64,000 bases of DNA, taken from assembly GCA_035934385.1 (NCBI GenBank), contig DASYXY010000027.1, positions 1 to 64,000 on the forward strand, in the 5' to 3' direction. Made by a program: the position numbers and the translations under genes. Under the pieces are notes generated by a model. That model worked only from the letters and a program-made list of their open reading frames with translations. It had not been told where the DNA came from and did not search any database. How positions within the stretch are numbered: position 1 is the stretch's first letter; each line of letters starts with the position of its first letter. This document shows, piece by piece, positions 8,636-17,414 of the stretch. The DNA comes from CF-118 sp035934385. Lineage in GTDB: Bacteria > Chloroflexota > Dormibacteria > Dormibacterales > Dormibacteraceae.

Positions 8636-9589
8636 ATGGACAAGAAGCGCCCGCGCTATGGACCCGTCGATTCGCTGGCTTCGCCGAGGTTCTCGGGGAT
8701 CCGCACGTATGCGCGCCTTCCTCATGTCACGGATCTGGAGGGCGTGGACGTGGCGATCGTCGGCGTCCCCTTCGACACCGGCGGCACGTACCGCGTGGGG
8801 GCTCGGTTTGGGCCGTCGTCAATCCGCTCCGCGTCGGCGCTGATCCGCCCGTATCACACCGGCAGCGGGGTCGCGGTCTTCGACACTCTGTCAGTGGTCG
8901 ACTACGGCGACGTGCCGGTCGTGCCCGGGTACATCGAGGAGTCCTACAGGCGAATCGAGGCCGGCCTGCTCGAGGTGCTGACGGCGGGCGTCATCCCGAT
9001 CGACCTCGGCGGCGACCACTCGATCGCGCTGCCCGAGCTGCGCGCGCTGCACAAGGTGCATGGCCCAGTGGCGCTCGTCCAGTTCGATTCCCACAGCGAC
9101 ACGATCGACTCGTACTTCGGCATGCCGCACACGCACGGCACGCCGTTCTATCACGCGGTGAACGAGGGGCTGATCGACGTGGCCCACTCCACGCAGGTCG
9201 GGCTGCGCGGCGGCATGTACTCGGCGCGCGACCACGAGGTGCCGCGCGAGATGGGCATGCAGGTGATCACGGGAGTCGAGGCCCATGAGCTCGGGATGAC
9301 AGAGGTCGCGAGGCGGGTCGCCGAGCGCGCCGGCGAGGCGAGGGTGTTCCTGTCCTTCGACATCGACTTCATCGATCCCGCGTACGCGCCGGCGACGGGC
9401 ACGCCGGAGATCGGTGGCTTCACCACGTGGGAGTCGCAGTCCGTGCTGCGTGGATTGGGTGGGCTGAGCTTCGTCGGCTTCGACGTCGTCGAGGTCATTC
9501 CTGCCTACGACGTGGCCGACAACACATCGTTCACGGCGGCCAACATCGTGTTCGAGTTCCTCGCCCTGCTGGCGCGGGAACGAGGGTGA
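8636..9589 (+). CDS. Agmatinase/arginase (ureohydrolase) family protein
   Basis: Binuclear manganese ureohydrolase of 317 residues, the normal family length. The metal-binding motifs appear in order: GGDHSIALPE near residue 123, FDSHSDT near residue 148 and SFDIDFIDPAYAP near residue 240. The usual DAH is DSH here, but the metal ligands are kept. The enzyme releases urea from a guanidino compound such as agmatine, guanidinobutyrate or guanidinopropionate, and the sequence does not settle which. It diverges from the flavoprotein/ALDH pair and starts an operon with an SDR and an aminotransferase, which suggests catabolism of guanidino and amino compounds. Confidence 0.92.
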   Translation: MDKKRPRYGPVDSLASPRFSGIRTYARLPHVTDLEGVDVAIVGVPFDTGGTYRVGARFGPSSIRSASALIRPYHTGSGVAVFDTLSVVDYGDVPVVPGYIEESYRRIEAGLLEVLTAGVIPIDLGGDHSIALPELRALHKVHGPVALVQFDSHSDTIDSYFGMPHTHGTPFYHAVNEGLIDVAHSTQVGLRGGMYSARDHEVPREMGMQVITGVEAHELGMTEVARRVAERAGEARVFLSFDIDFIDPAYAPATGTPEIGGFTTWESQSVLRGLGGLSFVGFDVVEVIPAYDVADNTSFTAANIVFEFLALLARERG

Positions 9590-10323
9590 GCGGCCGCCTC
9601 GCCGGCAAGGTCGCGATCGTCACCGGCGGTACGGCGGGCATCGGCGAGGCGACGGTGCGTCTCTTCCTCGCGGAGGGGGCGCGCGTCGTGGTCGTCGCCC
9701 GCCACGCGAGCGGCGACAGGCACGGCATGACGAAATTCGTTGCCGGCGACGTGACGGACCGGCGAACGGCCACGGCGGCGGTTGACGCGGCCGAGCGACT
9801 CGGCGGGGTGGACGTGCTGGTGAACAACGCCGCGATGGACTGGACGAGCTCGGTGCTGGAGACGTCTGAGGACGACGTGCGTCGAGTGCTCGACACGAAC
9901 TTCCTGGGCTGCCTGCTCATGCAGCAGGCAGCGGGGGCGAGGATGCTCGAGCGGGGCCGTGGATCGATCGTCAACGTCACGTCCCGCACCGCGACGGTGG
10001 GGGTGCCGACGATGGGGTTGTACGCCGCGTCCAAGGGCGCGCTGCTCGCGCTGACTAGAACCGCGGCCGTCGAGTGGGCGCGGCAGGGGGTGCGCGTCAA
10101 TGCCGTCGCGCCGGGCTTGACTCGCACGCAGCTCGTGCGCACGTGGATCGACGCCCAGCCGGACCCCGCCGCGTTCGAGAAGCAAGTCGTGTCGACCATC
10201 CCGCAGGGCCGGATGGCCGAGCCGGAGGAGGTGGCGAGCGCCATCCTGTTCCTCGCCGGCGACGAGTCGAAGCACATCACCGGCATCTCGCTCGCGGTCG
10301 ACGGCGGCTATACAGCCGCCTGA
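9586..10323 (+). CDS. SDR-family oxidoreductase
   Basis: Complete short-chain dehydrogenase of 245 residues. The glycine motif VTGGTAGIGEA (about residues 12-22), VNNAAMD, catalytic Ser in NVTSRTA and YAASK are all present, and ISLAVDGGYTA ends the protein. The GTG start at 9586 overlaps the ureohydrolase stop as GTGA. An earlier in-frame start is possible but would add only sequence that lies inside the previous gene. It is an NAD(P)-dependent alcohol/ketone oxidoreductase, probably acting on a product of the ureohydrolase or aminotransferase branch. The substrate is unknown. Confidence 0.92.
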   Translation: MSGRLAGKVAIVTGGTAGIGEATVRLFLAEGARVVVVARHASGDRHGMTKFVAGDVTDRRTATAAVDAAERLGGVDVLVNNAAMDWTSSVLETSEDDVRRVLDTNFLGCLLMQQAAGARMLERGRGSIVNVTSRTATVGVPTMGLYAASKGALLALTRTAAVEWARQGVRVNAVAPGLTRTQLVRTWIDAQPDPAAFEKQVVSTIPQGRMAEPEEVASAILFLAGDESKHITGISLAVDGGYTAA

Positions 10324-10336
10324 CTATCCTGTCCCC

Positions 10337-11707
10337 GTGAAACCGCCCATCTCGGCTGACGAGGCAAGCCGGCTGCTGGAGCTCGACAGCACGCACTTCC
10401 TGCACCCGCAGGGCGACCTCGCGGCGCCGCAGGGCACGATCCCGCGCCTGATCATGGCCAGCGGCCATGGGGCGACCATCACCGACGCGGCCGGACACGA
10501 GTACATCGACGGCCTGGCTTCCCTGTGGAACGTGAACGTGGGCCACGGCCGGTCGGTGCTCGCCGAAGCCGCCGCGGAGCAGATGAAGGAGCTTGCCTTC
10601 AGCTCGGCATATGGAGGCTTCACCACCGCGCCGGCGATCAAGCTGGCCGCCAAGCTCGCGGACATCGCACCCGGCGACCTGGAGGTGACTTTCTTCGCGT
10701 CCGGCGGCGCCGAGGCCAACGACACCGCCTACAAGATCGCGAAGCTGTACCACAAGCTCCGAGGCGAGCCCGAGCGGGTGAACATCGTGTCGCGTATCCG
10801 CGACTACCACGGGCTCACGTGGGGCGCCACCAGCGCGACCGGCCTCGCCGGCTTCTGGAAGGGCTTCGAGCCGCTTGCGCCTGGCTTCCTCCACGCGCCG
10901 TCGCCGGATCCGTATCGATTCAATGGTGAGGGTTCAGCCGGCGTCGCCTACGTGGATGCGCTGGAGAAGGTAATCATCGACGCCGGGCCGAAGACGGTCG
11001 CCGCGGTGGTGGCCGAGCCGGTGCAGGGCGCCGGTGGCGTGATCGTGCCTCCGCCGGATTACTTTCCGCTGCTGCGCAAGGTGTGCGACAGGCACGGCGT
11101 GTTGCTGATCGCGGACGAGGTGATAACAGGATTCGGGCGCACGGGCAAATGGTTCGCCATGGAGCACTCGGGCGTGCAGGCCGACATGATGATCTTCGCC
11201 AAGGGCGTCACGAGCGGTTACCTCCCGCTGTCCGGGGTCATGCTGACTCGGTCGGTGCACGACGTCCTGAAGTCGGTGAAGGGAACGTTCATGCACGGCT
11301 TCACCTACAGCGGGCACCCGACCTCGTGCGCGGTCGGACTGCGCAACCTCCAGATCATCGAAGAGGAGGGTCTCGTGGAGCAGGTCGCACAGAAAGGCCA
11401 CCACCTGCAGAAGAAGCTGCAGCAGCTGCGCGAGCACGACATCGTGGGCGACGTCCGCGGAATCGGCCTGCTGGGCGCGGTCGAGCTCGTGAAGGACAGG
11501 AAGACCAAGGAGCTCTTTGACGTGTCGGTAGCTGCGGCCCGAAACGTTTGGCTTGCCGCGCTTCAAGAGGGCGTGATCGTCCGACCGCTCACCGGCGACG
11601 TGCTCGCGATCTCGCCGCCGTTCGTCATCACCGAAGGGCAGATCGACCGCATCGTCGACGCGCTGCACGTCGCAATCGCCGCCGTATCGACGAAACTGCG
11701 CGCATGA
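10337..11707 (+). CDS. Class III aminotransferase (omega-amino acid type)
   Basis: Fold-type I PLP enzyme of 456 residues from a GTG start. The aspartate that binds the pyridine nitrogen lies in LLIADEVITGFGRTGKWF, and the PLP lysine in FAKGVTSGYLPLSG (about residue 290). HPQGDL near the N-terminus and THGFTYSGHP-like TFMHGFTYSGHP are typical of beta-alanine/putrescine:pyruvate transaminases. It would transfer the terminal amino group of an omega-amino acid or diamine. It lies 13 bases after the SDR gene, and its stop overlaps the start of the DUF2652 gene. Confidence 0.93.
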   Translation: MKPPISADEASRLLELDSTHFLHPQGDLAAPQGTIPRLIMASGHGATITDAAGHEYIDGLASLWNVNVGHGRSVLAEAAAEQMKELAFSSAYGGFTTAPAIKLAAKLADIAPGDLEVTFFASGGAEANDTAYKIAKLYHKLRGEPERVNIVSRIRDYHGLTWGATSATGLAGFWKGFEPLAPGFLHAPSPDPYRFNGEGSAGVAYVDALEKVIIDAGPKTVAAVVAEPVQGAGGVIVPPPDYFPLLRKVCDRHGVLLIADEVITGFGRTGKWFAMEHSGVQADMMIFAKGVTSGYLPLSGVMLTRSVHDVLKSVKGTFMHGFTYSGHPTSCAVGLRNLQIIEEEGLVEQVAQKGHHLQKKLQQLREHDIVGDVRGIGLLGAVELVKDRKTKELFDVSVAAARNVWLAALQEGVIVRPLTGDVLAISPPFVITEGQIDRIVDALHVAIAAVSTKLRA

Positions 11708-12777
11708 GCTCGGACAACGCGGCCTCGTTCTCCGGCCTGCAGGAAGGCGCGCTGGTGCTGGCCGACATCTCGGGCTACTCGAAGTTCATCGCGCAAACCG
11801 AGGTCGATCACAGCTGGTCGATCCTGCACGAGTTGCTGGACACGATGGTGCGCAGCCTGTCGGGACGCATGGACGTGTCACAGGTCGAGGGCGACGCGAT
11901 CCTGTTCATCAGCGGGCTATCGACGCCCGAGGTGATAACAGCGGTCGAGGGCACCTTCGTCGCGTTTCACCGCCGCTTGCGCGACATGCAGGCGGTCACG
12001 ACATGCCCATGTAGCGCTTGCGCAAACATCGGGACGCTGAAGCTGAAATTCGTCGTTCACCACGGCAAGTTCTCTCGCCAGCGCCTCGGCAGTGTCGAGC
12101 AGCTGCATGGAACGGACGTGATCGTGGCCCACCGGCTCCTGAAGAACAGCGTGCCTTCGAAGGAATACCTGCTCGTGACCGACGCCGTGCTCGAGCGGCT
12201 GCCCGCCGAGCGGCGCGAGCAATTCACGCCGCACTCGGAATCATTCGACCTCGGCGCGATCTCCGGCGGGTACCAGGAGATCGCGTACCTCTGGGTGGAG
12301 GCGCAGGCCAGGGACCGCCACCGCGTGATGCCCGACGAGGCGTTCGTCAATTCAGCGGTCACGGTCGATGCCCCCATCGCGCTCGTCGACTCGCTGATGC
12401 TCGAGCCCGAGGTGATGCAGAGGTACCTCTTCGCCGACGACGTCATCATCGTCCCGGGCGCCCGGGGCACGGACACCGGCGAGGAGTTTCACTGCCACCA
12501 TGGCGGAAGCCTCGTCACCCTGCGCCTGGTCTCATCGGAACCGGGCAAGGAGCTCACCCTCTACTCGGATCAGCCTACCGACATGTACGTCACCACGCGC
12601 ATCACCGACGAGGGCGGCGGCCACACGTGCGTGCAGCGCTCGTTCCTGTGGGACGAACCCGTGGACGCAGACGTCGCCGAGGGCCTGCGCCAGATGATGG
12701 GCGCCATGGCGATTGCGGGTGAAGCCGCGATTCGCGAAGTCTTCGAAGAGAGGGCCAGGGCCGCCCGGCCGGCCTGA
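11704..12777 (+). CDS. DUF2652 adenylate-cyclase-like protein with C-terminal SRPBCC-like region
   Basis: Protein of 357 residues whose first 190 match the DUF2652 pattern, a relative of class III nucleotide cyclases. LADISGYSKF and VEGDAILF keep the two aspartates that bind metal in true cyclases. They are followed by the cysteine cluster CPCSACA and LKFVVHHGKF. The C-terminal half resembles an SRPBCC lipid-binding fold. Residues that select ATP or GTP could not be assigned, so cyclase activity is unproven. The ATG overlaps the aminotransferase stop (ATGA), and an aquaporin follows 10 bases later, so it is probably co-expressed with both. Confidence 0.8.
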   Translation: MSSDNAASFSGLQEGALVLADISGYSKFIAQTEVDHSWSILHELLDTMVRSLSGRMDVSQVEGDAILFISGLSTPEVITAVEGTFVAFHRRLRDMQAVTTCPCSACANIGTLKLKFVVHHGKFSRQRLGSVEQLHGTDVIVAHRLLKNSVPSKEYLLVTDAVLERLPAERREQFTPHSESFDLGAISGGYQEIAYLWVEAQARDRHRVMPDEAFVNSAVTVDAPIALVDSLMLEPEVMQRYLFADDVIIVPGARGTDTGEEFHCHHGGSLVTLRLVSSEPGKELTLYSDQPTDMYVTTRITDEGGGHTCVQRSFLWDEPVDADVAEGLRQMMGAMAIAGEAAIREVFEERARAARPA

Positions 12778-12787
12778 GGTGGCCTCG

Positions 12788-13453
12788 ATGCGCGCCCGGC
12801 TGCTGACCGAGTTCGCGGGCACGTTCGTGTTCCTGACGGTGATCGCTCTCTCCGGATCCGCCGGTCCCCTGGCGCCGCTCGTGATCGGCCTGGCGCTCGC
12901 GGCGGTTGTCTACATGGGCGGCCACGTCTCCGGCGCGCACTACAACCCGGCGGTGACGTTCGGACTGCTGCTTCGCAGAGTGATCTCGCCGCCGGCTGCC
13001 GGCCTCTACTGGGTGACCCAGCTGGCCGCGGGGATGCTGGCGTTCTCGTTCGCCTTCCTGCTGACCGGTCACAGCGGCGGCATCCATCCAGGCCCCGGCG
13101 TCTTCTGGTACTCGGCGGTGGCCGCGGAGCTCGTCTTCACCGCGGCGCTGGTGTTGGTGGTGTTGAACGTGGCGGCGACGAAGGAGACCGCCGGGAACTC
13201 GTACTACGGCCTGGCGATCGGGTTCACGGTGGCGGCGGGCGCCTTCTCGGTGGGGCCGATCTCAGGCGGAGCCTTCAACCCGGCGGTGGCTTTTGGCGCC
13301 ACCGCGGGTGCCGCGCTCTTCCAGCACGGAGCGTGGTCGGACCTCTGGATCTACTTCGCCGGACCCCTCCTGGGGGCGGCGGTTGGAGCCGGGATACACG
13401 CTTTGCAAGAGCGTGCCGGACCCGTCGCGCCGGAGACCACTGAGCGGGTTTAG
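12788..13453 (+). CDS. Aquaporin / MIP-family channel
   Basis: Membrane channel of 221 residues with six hydrophobic segments and both half-helix motifs: SGAHYNPAVTFG (about residue 55) and SGGAFNPAVAFG (about residue 161). In most aquaporins and aquaglyceroporins the second NPA is followed by Arg, which forms the selectivity filter. Here it is Val, as in some plant tonoplast channels that pass urea or ammonia. Because it lies downstream of a urea-releasing ureohydrolase, urea or ammonia transport is a reasonable guess. ATG 12788 is chosen because MRARLLTEFAGTFV is the normal start; a GTG three codons upstream is the alternative. Confidence 0.92.
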   Translation: MRARLLTEFAGTFVFLTVIALSGSAGPLAPLVIGLALAAVVYMGGHVSGAHYNPAVTFGLLLRRVISPPAAGLYWVTQLAAGMLAFSFAFLLTGHSGGIHPGPGVFWYSAVAAELVFTAALVLVVLNVAATKETAGNSYYGLAIGFTVAAGAFSVGPISGGAFNPAVAFGATAGAALFQHGAWSDLWIYFAGPLLGAAVGAGIHALQERAGPVAPETTERV

Positions 13454-13499
13454 CCCAGCTTCGTAACTGGGTAAATTTCCACTGCGAGATGGAGGGGAT

Positions 13500-14606
13500 T
13501 TGAACCGCGTCCTCGGCATCGCCCTGGCCGTGGTGCTCGCCCTCGGTGTGATCGCGGCGATCGTCATCTCGTATTCGCAGAGCCACCGAACGACGACTGC
13601 GAACGTGGTCACCGTGCACGGCGTGATCGGTTCCGAGAAGCTGCCCTTCTTCCAGGACCAGGACGTCATCGCCGAGTTCCGGGCGCACGGCTTCAACGTC
13701 CAGGTCGATACGGCCGGCTCGCGGCAGATCGCCACCACGATCGACCTTTCCAAGTACGACTTTGCTTTCCCGGCGGGCGAGCCCGCGGCGGTGAAGATCC
13801 AGCAGGACCACCACGCGAAGGCGACCTACATCCCGTTCTACACGCCGATGGCGATTGCGACTTTCAACGACATCGTCAGCCTCCTCAAGTCGATCAACGT
13901 GGTGACGACCAGCGGTGGCGCGCAGGTGCTCGACGTCAAGGCGTTCCTGGCCATCGTCGCCCAGAACAAGCGTTGGACCGACATCGCCAACAACAACAGC
14001 TACCCCGCGGGCAAGAGCATCTACATCACCTCCACCGACCCGAGCACTTCGAACTCGGCCGCGATGTACATCTCGCTCGCCTCGTATGTTGCCAACGGCA
14101 ACAACGTCATCCAGGACGAGACCCAGGCGCACGCGGTGGTGCCCGCGATCGCCCCCCTGTTCACGCGACAGGGCTTCACCCTTTCATCGACCGACGCTCC
14201 CTTTGAGGACTACCTCACGATCGGCATCGGCAAGGACCCGATGGTCATGATCTACGAGGCCCAGTTCCTGGCCCGTCAGGCGGCCAAGGACGCGGCGATC
14301 ACCAGCGGGAACCGGACCATGATCTACCCGTCGCCGACGGTGTACTCGAAGCACACGCTCGTGCCACTGGACGCCAACGGCGACGCGATCGGGCGGCTGC
14401 TGGTCAACGACCCCAAGCTTCAGAGCCTTGCCATCAAGTACGGTTTCCGCACCAGCGACTCGACCGCGTTCAACAAGTTCCTGACCGACCGGGGTGTCAC
14501 GCCTCCGCCCCCGCTCGTCAACGTCATCGACCCGCCGACGTACGCCAACCTCGAGGCGCTGATCAACGGAGTGGCCGCCGTCCAGAGTCAGACCAAAGGA
14601 GGCTGA
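13500..14606 (+). CDS. Membrane-anchored solute-binding-like protein
   Basis: Protein of 368 residues with one N-terminal hydrophobic segment (about 4-24) and no lipobox, so it is probably anchored with its body outside the membrane. The body looks like a periplasmic binding protein: a GSEKLPFF strand, a YDFAFPAGEP strand and a second lobe with YITSTDPSTSNSAA. There is no ABC permease or ATPase nearby. The TTG start follows GGAGGGG at a suitable distance. It is the first gene of an operon with TelA-like, VWA-lipoprotein and XpaC-like genes, and it probably senses or presents a ligand for that complex. The function is not established. Confidence 0.7.
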   Translation: MNRVLGIALAVVLALGVIAAIVISYSQSHRTTTANVVTVHGVIGSEKLPFFQDQDVIAEFRAHGFNVQVDTAGSRQIATTIDLSKYDFAFPAGEPAAVKIQQDHHAKATYIPFYTPMAIATFNDIVSLLKSINVVTTSGGAQVLDVKAFLAIVAQNKRWTDIANNNSYPAGKSIYITSTDPSTSNSAAMYISLASYVANGNNVIQDETQAHAVVPAIAPLFTRQGFTLSSTDAPFEDYLTIGIGKDPMVMIYEAQFLARQAAKDAAITSGNRTMIYPSPTVYSKHTLVPLDANGDAIGRLLVNDPKLQSLAIKYGFRTSDSTAFNKFLTDRGVTPPPPLVNVIDPPTYANLEALINGVAAVQSQTKGG

Positions 14607-14612
14607 CCTTCG

Positions 14613-15833
14613 ATGTCCGATCCGACCTCCGACAGCACCGCGCTCGCCCTGGTGCCGCCGGCCGCGGTGCCCGCCGTCACGGATGACCAGGCCGCGACCC
14701 AGGCCCAGAACATCGACCCCGCCGCCAAGCAGCAGATCGACGCCACCGTGACCCAGTACGTCAACACGCTGATGAGCGCGGATCCTCATTCGCCCGCGTT
14801 CGACCAGCAGCTCAACGCCGTGCACTCGCTCGGCGACGCCGACATCCGCGCGTCGGCGGCGGTGTCGAACCGGCTGCTCGACCGGCCGGCAGCCGCCATG
14901 TCTTCGAGCGGGGCGCTGGACTCGAAGTCGCAGATCTCGACCAGCCTGGTCAAGCTGCGGCGCACCGTCGAGGACCTCGACCCCACACAGCAAGGGCTGT
15001 TCGGCAAGAAGCATCTCTGGGGCACGCTGCCCTTCGGCAACACGCTCCGCGACTACTTCCACAAGTACGAGTCCGGGCAGAGAAACCTCGACGCGATCAT
15101 CCAGTCCCTTTACGCCGGCCAGGACGAGCTGCGCAAGGACGACGCCTCGCTCGACCAGGAGAAGGCCAACGTCTGGTCGATCAAAGGCCGGCTCGAGCAG
15201 TACATCTACATGGCGACGGCCCTCGACCAGCAGGTCAGCGCCAAGATCGCCTCGGTCCAGACCTCCGATCCCGATCGTGCGAAGGAGCTGCAGGAGGACG
15301 TGCTGTTCTACGTGCGGCAGAAGCGCCAGGACCTGCTGACTCAGCTGGCGGTCAACACGCAGGGCTACCTCGCGATGGACCTGGTCGAGAAGAACAACCA
15401 GGAGCTGATCAAGGGCGTGGACCGCGCCACCACCACTACTGTCTCGGCGCTGCGCACTGCGATTATCGTGGCCCAGGCGCTCGCCAACCAGAAGCTCGTG
15501 CTGAACCAGATCAACGCCCTCAACACGACGACCAGCAACCTCATCGAGTCGACCTCCGAGATGCTCAAGGAGCAGTCGGGTCAGGTCTACCAGCAGGCGG
15601 CGGACTCGACCATCCAGCTGGACAAGCTGCAGACGGCGTTCAACAACATCTACACGTCGATCGACGCCATCGACACGTACAAGGTGCAGGCTCTCGGCAA
15701 CATGCAGAAGACGGTCGACGCTCTGAGCGCGGAGATCGACAAGGCGCAGAGCTACCTGCAGCGCGCCCACGCCGGACCGCCCGCGGGAGAGACGATGGTG
15801 AGCTCGTTGACGGTGCCGGCCGCCAAGGGCTAG
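14613..15833 (+). CDS. TelA/KlaA-like toxic anion resistance family protein
   Basis: Soluble, mostly helical protein of 406 residues matching the TelA family (usual length about 380-400). Recognisable blocks are LWGTLPFGNTLRDYFHKYES near residue 145, LRKDDASLDQEK, LEQYIYMATALD and FYVRQKRQDLLTQLAVNTQGYLAMDLVEKNNQELIKGVDRA near residues 230-270. A long coiled-coil C-terminal half follows. The family name comes from tellurite resistance, but the biochemical role is unknown. An AAAGGAGG ribosome site lies across the end of the previous gene. Pairing with an XpaC-like gene downstream matches the known xpaC-yaaN pair of Bacillus. Confidence 0.85.
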   Translation: MSDPTSDSTALALVPPAAVPAVTDDQAATQAQNIDPAAKQQIDATVTQYVNTLMSADPHSPAFDQQLNAVHSLGDADIRASAAVSNRLLDRPAAAMSSSGALDSKSQISTSLVKLRRTVEDLDPTQQGLFGKKHLWGTLPFGNTLRDYFHKYESGQRNLDAIIQSLYAGQDELRKDDASLDQEKANVWSIKGRLEQYIYMATALDQQVSAKIASVQTSDPDRAKELQEDVLFYVRQKRQDLLTQLAVNTQGYLAMDLVEKNNQELIKGVDRATTTTVSALRTAIIVAQALANQKLVLNQINALNTTTSNLIESTSEMLKEQSGQVYQQAADSTIQLDKLQTAFNNIYTSIDAIDTYKVQALGNMQKTVDALSAEIDKAQSYLQRAHAGPPAGETMVSSLTVPAAKG

Positions 15834-15839
15834 CACCGC

Positions 15840-17414
15840 ATGAAGCACCGGCTGCTCGGGCTGTGGCTGGGACTCATGGTCCTGGTCGCCGCGTGCGCGA
15901 CCGAGCAGCCGTCCGTCGACACGGCCCACACGCTGACGGTGCTCGCAGGGTCAGAGCTGAAAGACCTCGCCCCGTTGCTGCCCGACATCAAGGCCGCCAC
16001 CGGCTATCAGCTTTCGTTCACGTTCACCGGCTCGCTCGATGGCGCCCAGTCGATCGCCGGCGGCACCGACAAGAGCGACCTCGCGTGGTTCTCGACGGGC
16101 AATTACCTGACGCTGCTCGAGGGCAACAGCGGCCGGATCATCGCCACCCAGCCGATCATGCTCTCGCCGGTCGTCATCGGCGTGAAGCACAGCGTCGCCC
16201 AGAGCCTCGGCTGGTCGGGGTCGACCTCCGTGACGTGGGCCGACATCGCGAACGCGGCCAAGGCCGGCAAGTTCCATTTCGGCATGACCAATCCGGCGGC
16301 ATCGAACAGCGGCTTTGTCGCGCTGGTCGGCGTGGCGTCGGCGTTCGCAGGCAGCGGGGGCGCCCTCGACTCGGGAACGATCAACGTCGACAAGCTCAAG
16401 GACTTCTTCAGCGGCCAGGTCCTCACAGCCGGGAGCTCAGGCTTTCTGGCCGACTCCTACGTGCGCCAGCAAGACCGCATCGACGGCATGATCAATTACG
16501 AATCCGTCCTGCTCGAGTACAACGCGAGCGGCAAGCTGCACGAGCCGCTCGACCTCGTCTACCCGAAGGACGGCATCATCACCGCCAACTACCCGCTGAT
16601 GCTGTTGAACCCGGCCAAGCGGGATGCCTACGACAAGGTGGTCGCGTACCTGCGATCGAGCTCGGTGCAGACCCGGATCATGACCAGCACCGATCGAAGA
16701 CCTGCCGTTCCCGACGTCCAGCCGGACTCCCGCTTCACGAAGCAGCTGCTCGTCGAGCTCGCGTTCCCGTCGAACCTGAATGTGGTCGACAGCCTGATCT
16801 TTGCGTACCTCGACCAGATCCGCCCGCCCGCACACACCTACTTCGTGCTGGACGTCAGCGGTTCGATGGACGGACCTCGCCTCGACGGGGTGAAACACAC
16901 CTTCGACAACCTGACCGGCGCCGACAAGACGATCACGGGCCAGTTCGCACGTTTCCGTCAGCGAGAGGAGATAACCGTCATCCCGTTCAGCAGCGACGTG
17001 CAGGACGACAAGACCTTCACGATCAACGACGTGACCGCCAACAGCCCGGATCTCGCGGCCGTGCGCTCCTATGTCGACAACCTGCAGGCAGGCGGCAACA
17101 CCGCAATTTATGACGCGCTGACCCGGGCCTACCAGGACGCCCAGGCGGCGATGCAGCAGGAGCCCGACCGCTTCTACTCGGTCGTGCTGATGACCGACGG
17201 CGAGAACAACCGCGGCAGCGACGCCGCAGGCTTTGAGAGGTTCTACAACTCGCTTCCCGATTCGGCGAAGGCGATCCCGACCTTCGCGATCATCTTCGGC
17301 GAGGCGAGCCCGCAGGACCTCACCAACATCGCCAACCTGACGGGAGGCCAGGCGTTCGACAGCCGGAACGTTTCACTGGCGTCGGTGTTCAAGGTGATCC
17401 GTGGCTATCAGTGA
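15840..17414 (+). CDS. Lipoprotein with solute-binding domain fused to VWA domain
   Basis: Protein of 524 residues with a lipoprotein signal: hydrophobic segment to LVAAC, with the lipidated Cys at residue 19. Residues about 30-310 resemble an extracellular substrate-binding protein (TVLAGSELKDL at the start, GMTNPAASNSGF in the hinge region). Residues about 331-520 form a von Willebrand A domain with the metal-ion site DVSGSM at 338-343 and the later Thr/Asp positions in GGNTAIYD and MTDGENN. The domain order suggests a surface protein that binds a ligand and then a protein partner through Mg2+. It lies 6 bases after the TelA-like gene and overlaps the next gene by 14 bases. Confidence 0.88.
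   Translation: MKHRLLGLWLGLMVLVAACATEQPSVDTAHTLTVLAGSELKDLAPLLPDIKAATGYQLSFTFTGSLDGAQSIAGGTDKSDLAWFSTGNYLTLLEGNSGRIIATQPIMLSPVVIGVKHSVAQSLGWSGSTSVTWADIANAAKAGKFHFGMTNPAASNSGFVALVGVASAFAGSGGALDSGTINVDKLKDFFSGQVLTAGSSGFLADSYVRQQDRIDGMINYESVLLEYNASGKLHEPLDLVYPKDGIITANYPLMLLNPAKRDAYDKVVAYLRSSSVQTRIMTSTDRRPAVPDVQPDSRFTKQLLVELAFPSNLNVVDSLIFAYLDQIRPPAHTYFVLDVSGSMDGPRLDGVKHTFDNLTGADKTITGQFARFRQREEITVIPFSSDVQDDKTFTINDVTANSPDLAAVRSYVDNLQAGGNTAIYDALTRAYQDAQAAMQQEPDRFYSVVLMTDGENNRGSDAAGFERFYNSLPDSAKAIPTFAIIFGEASPQDLTNIANLTGGQAFDSRNVSLASVFKVIRGYQ

Noticed and set aside
13485..13510. tRNA-like T-arm (GGTTCAAATCC on the minus strand)
   Set aside because: The T-stem does not pair properly and no acceptor, D or anticodon arm is present; the bases belong to the ribosome site and start of a coding gene.
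14613..15833. Calling the TelA-like gene a tellurite-resistance determinant
   Set aside because: The family name is historical; no TerC/TerD or tellurite-related gene is in the window.
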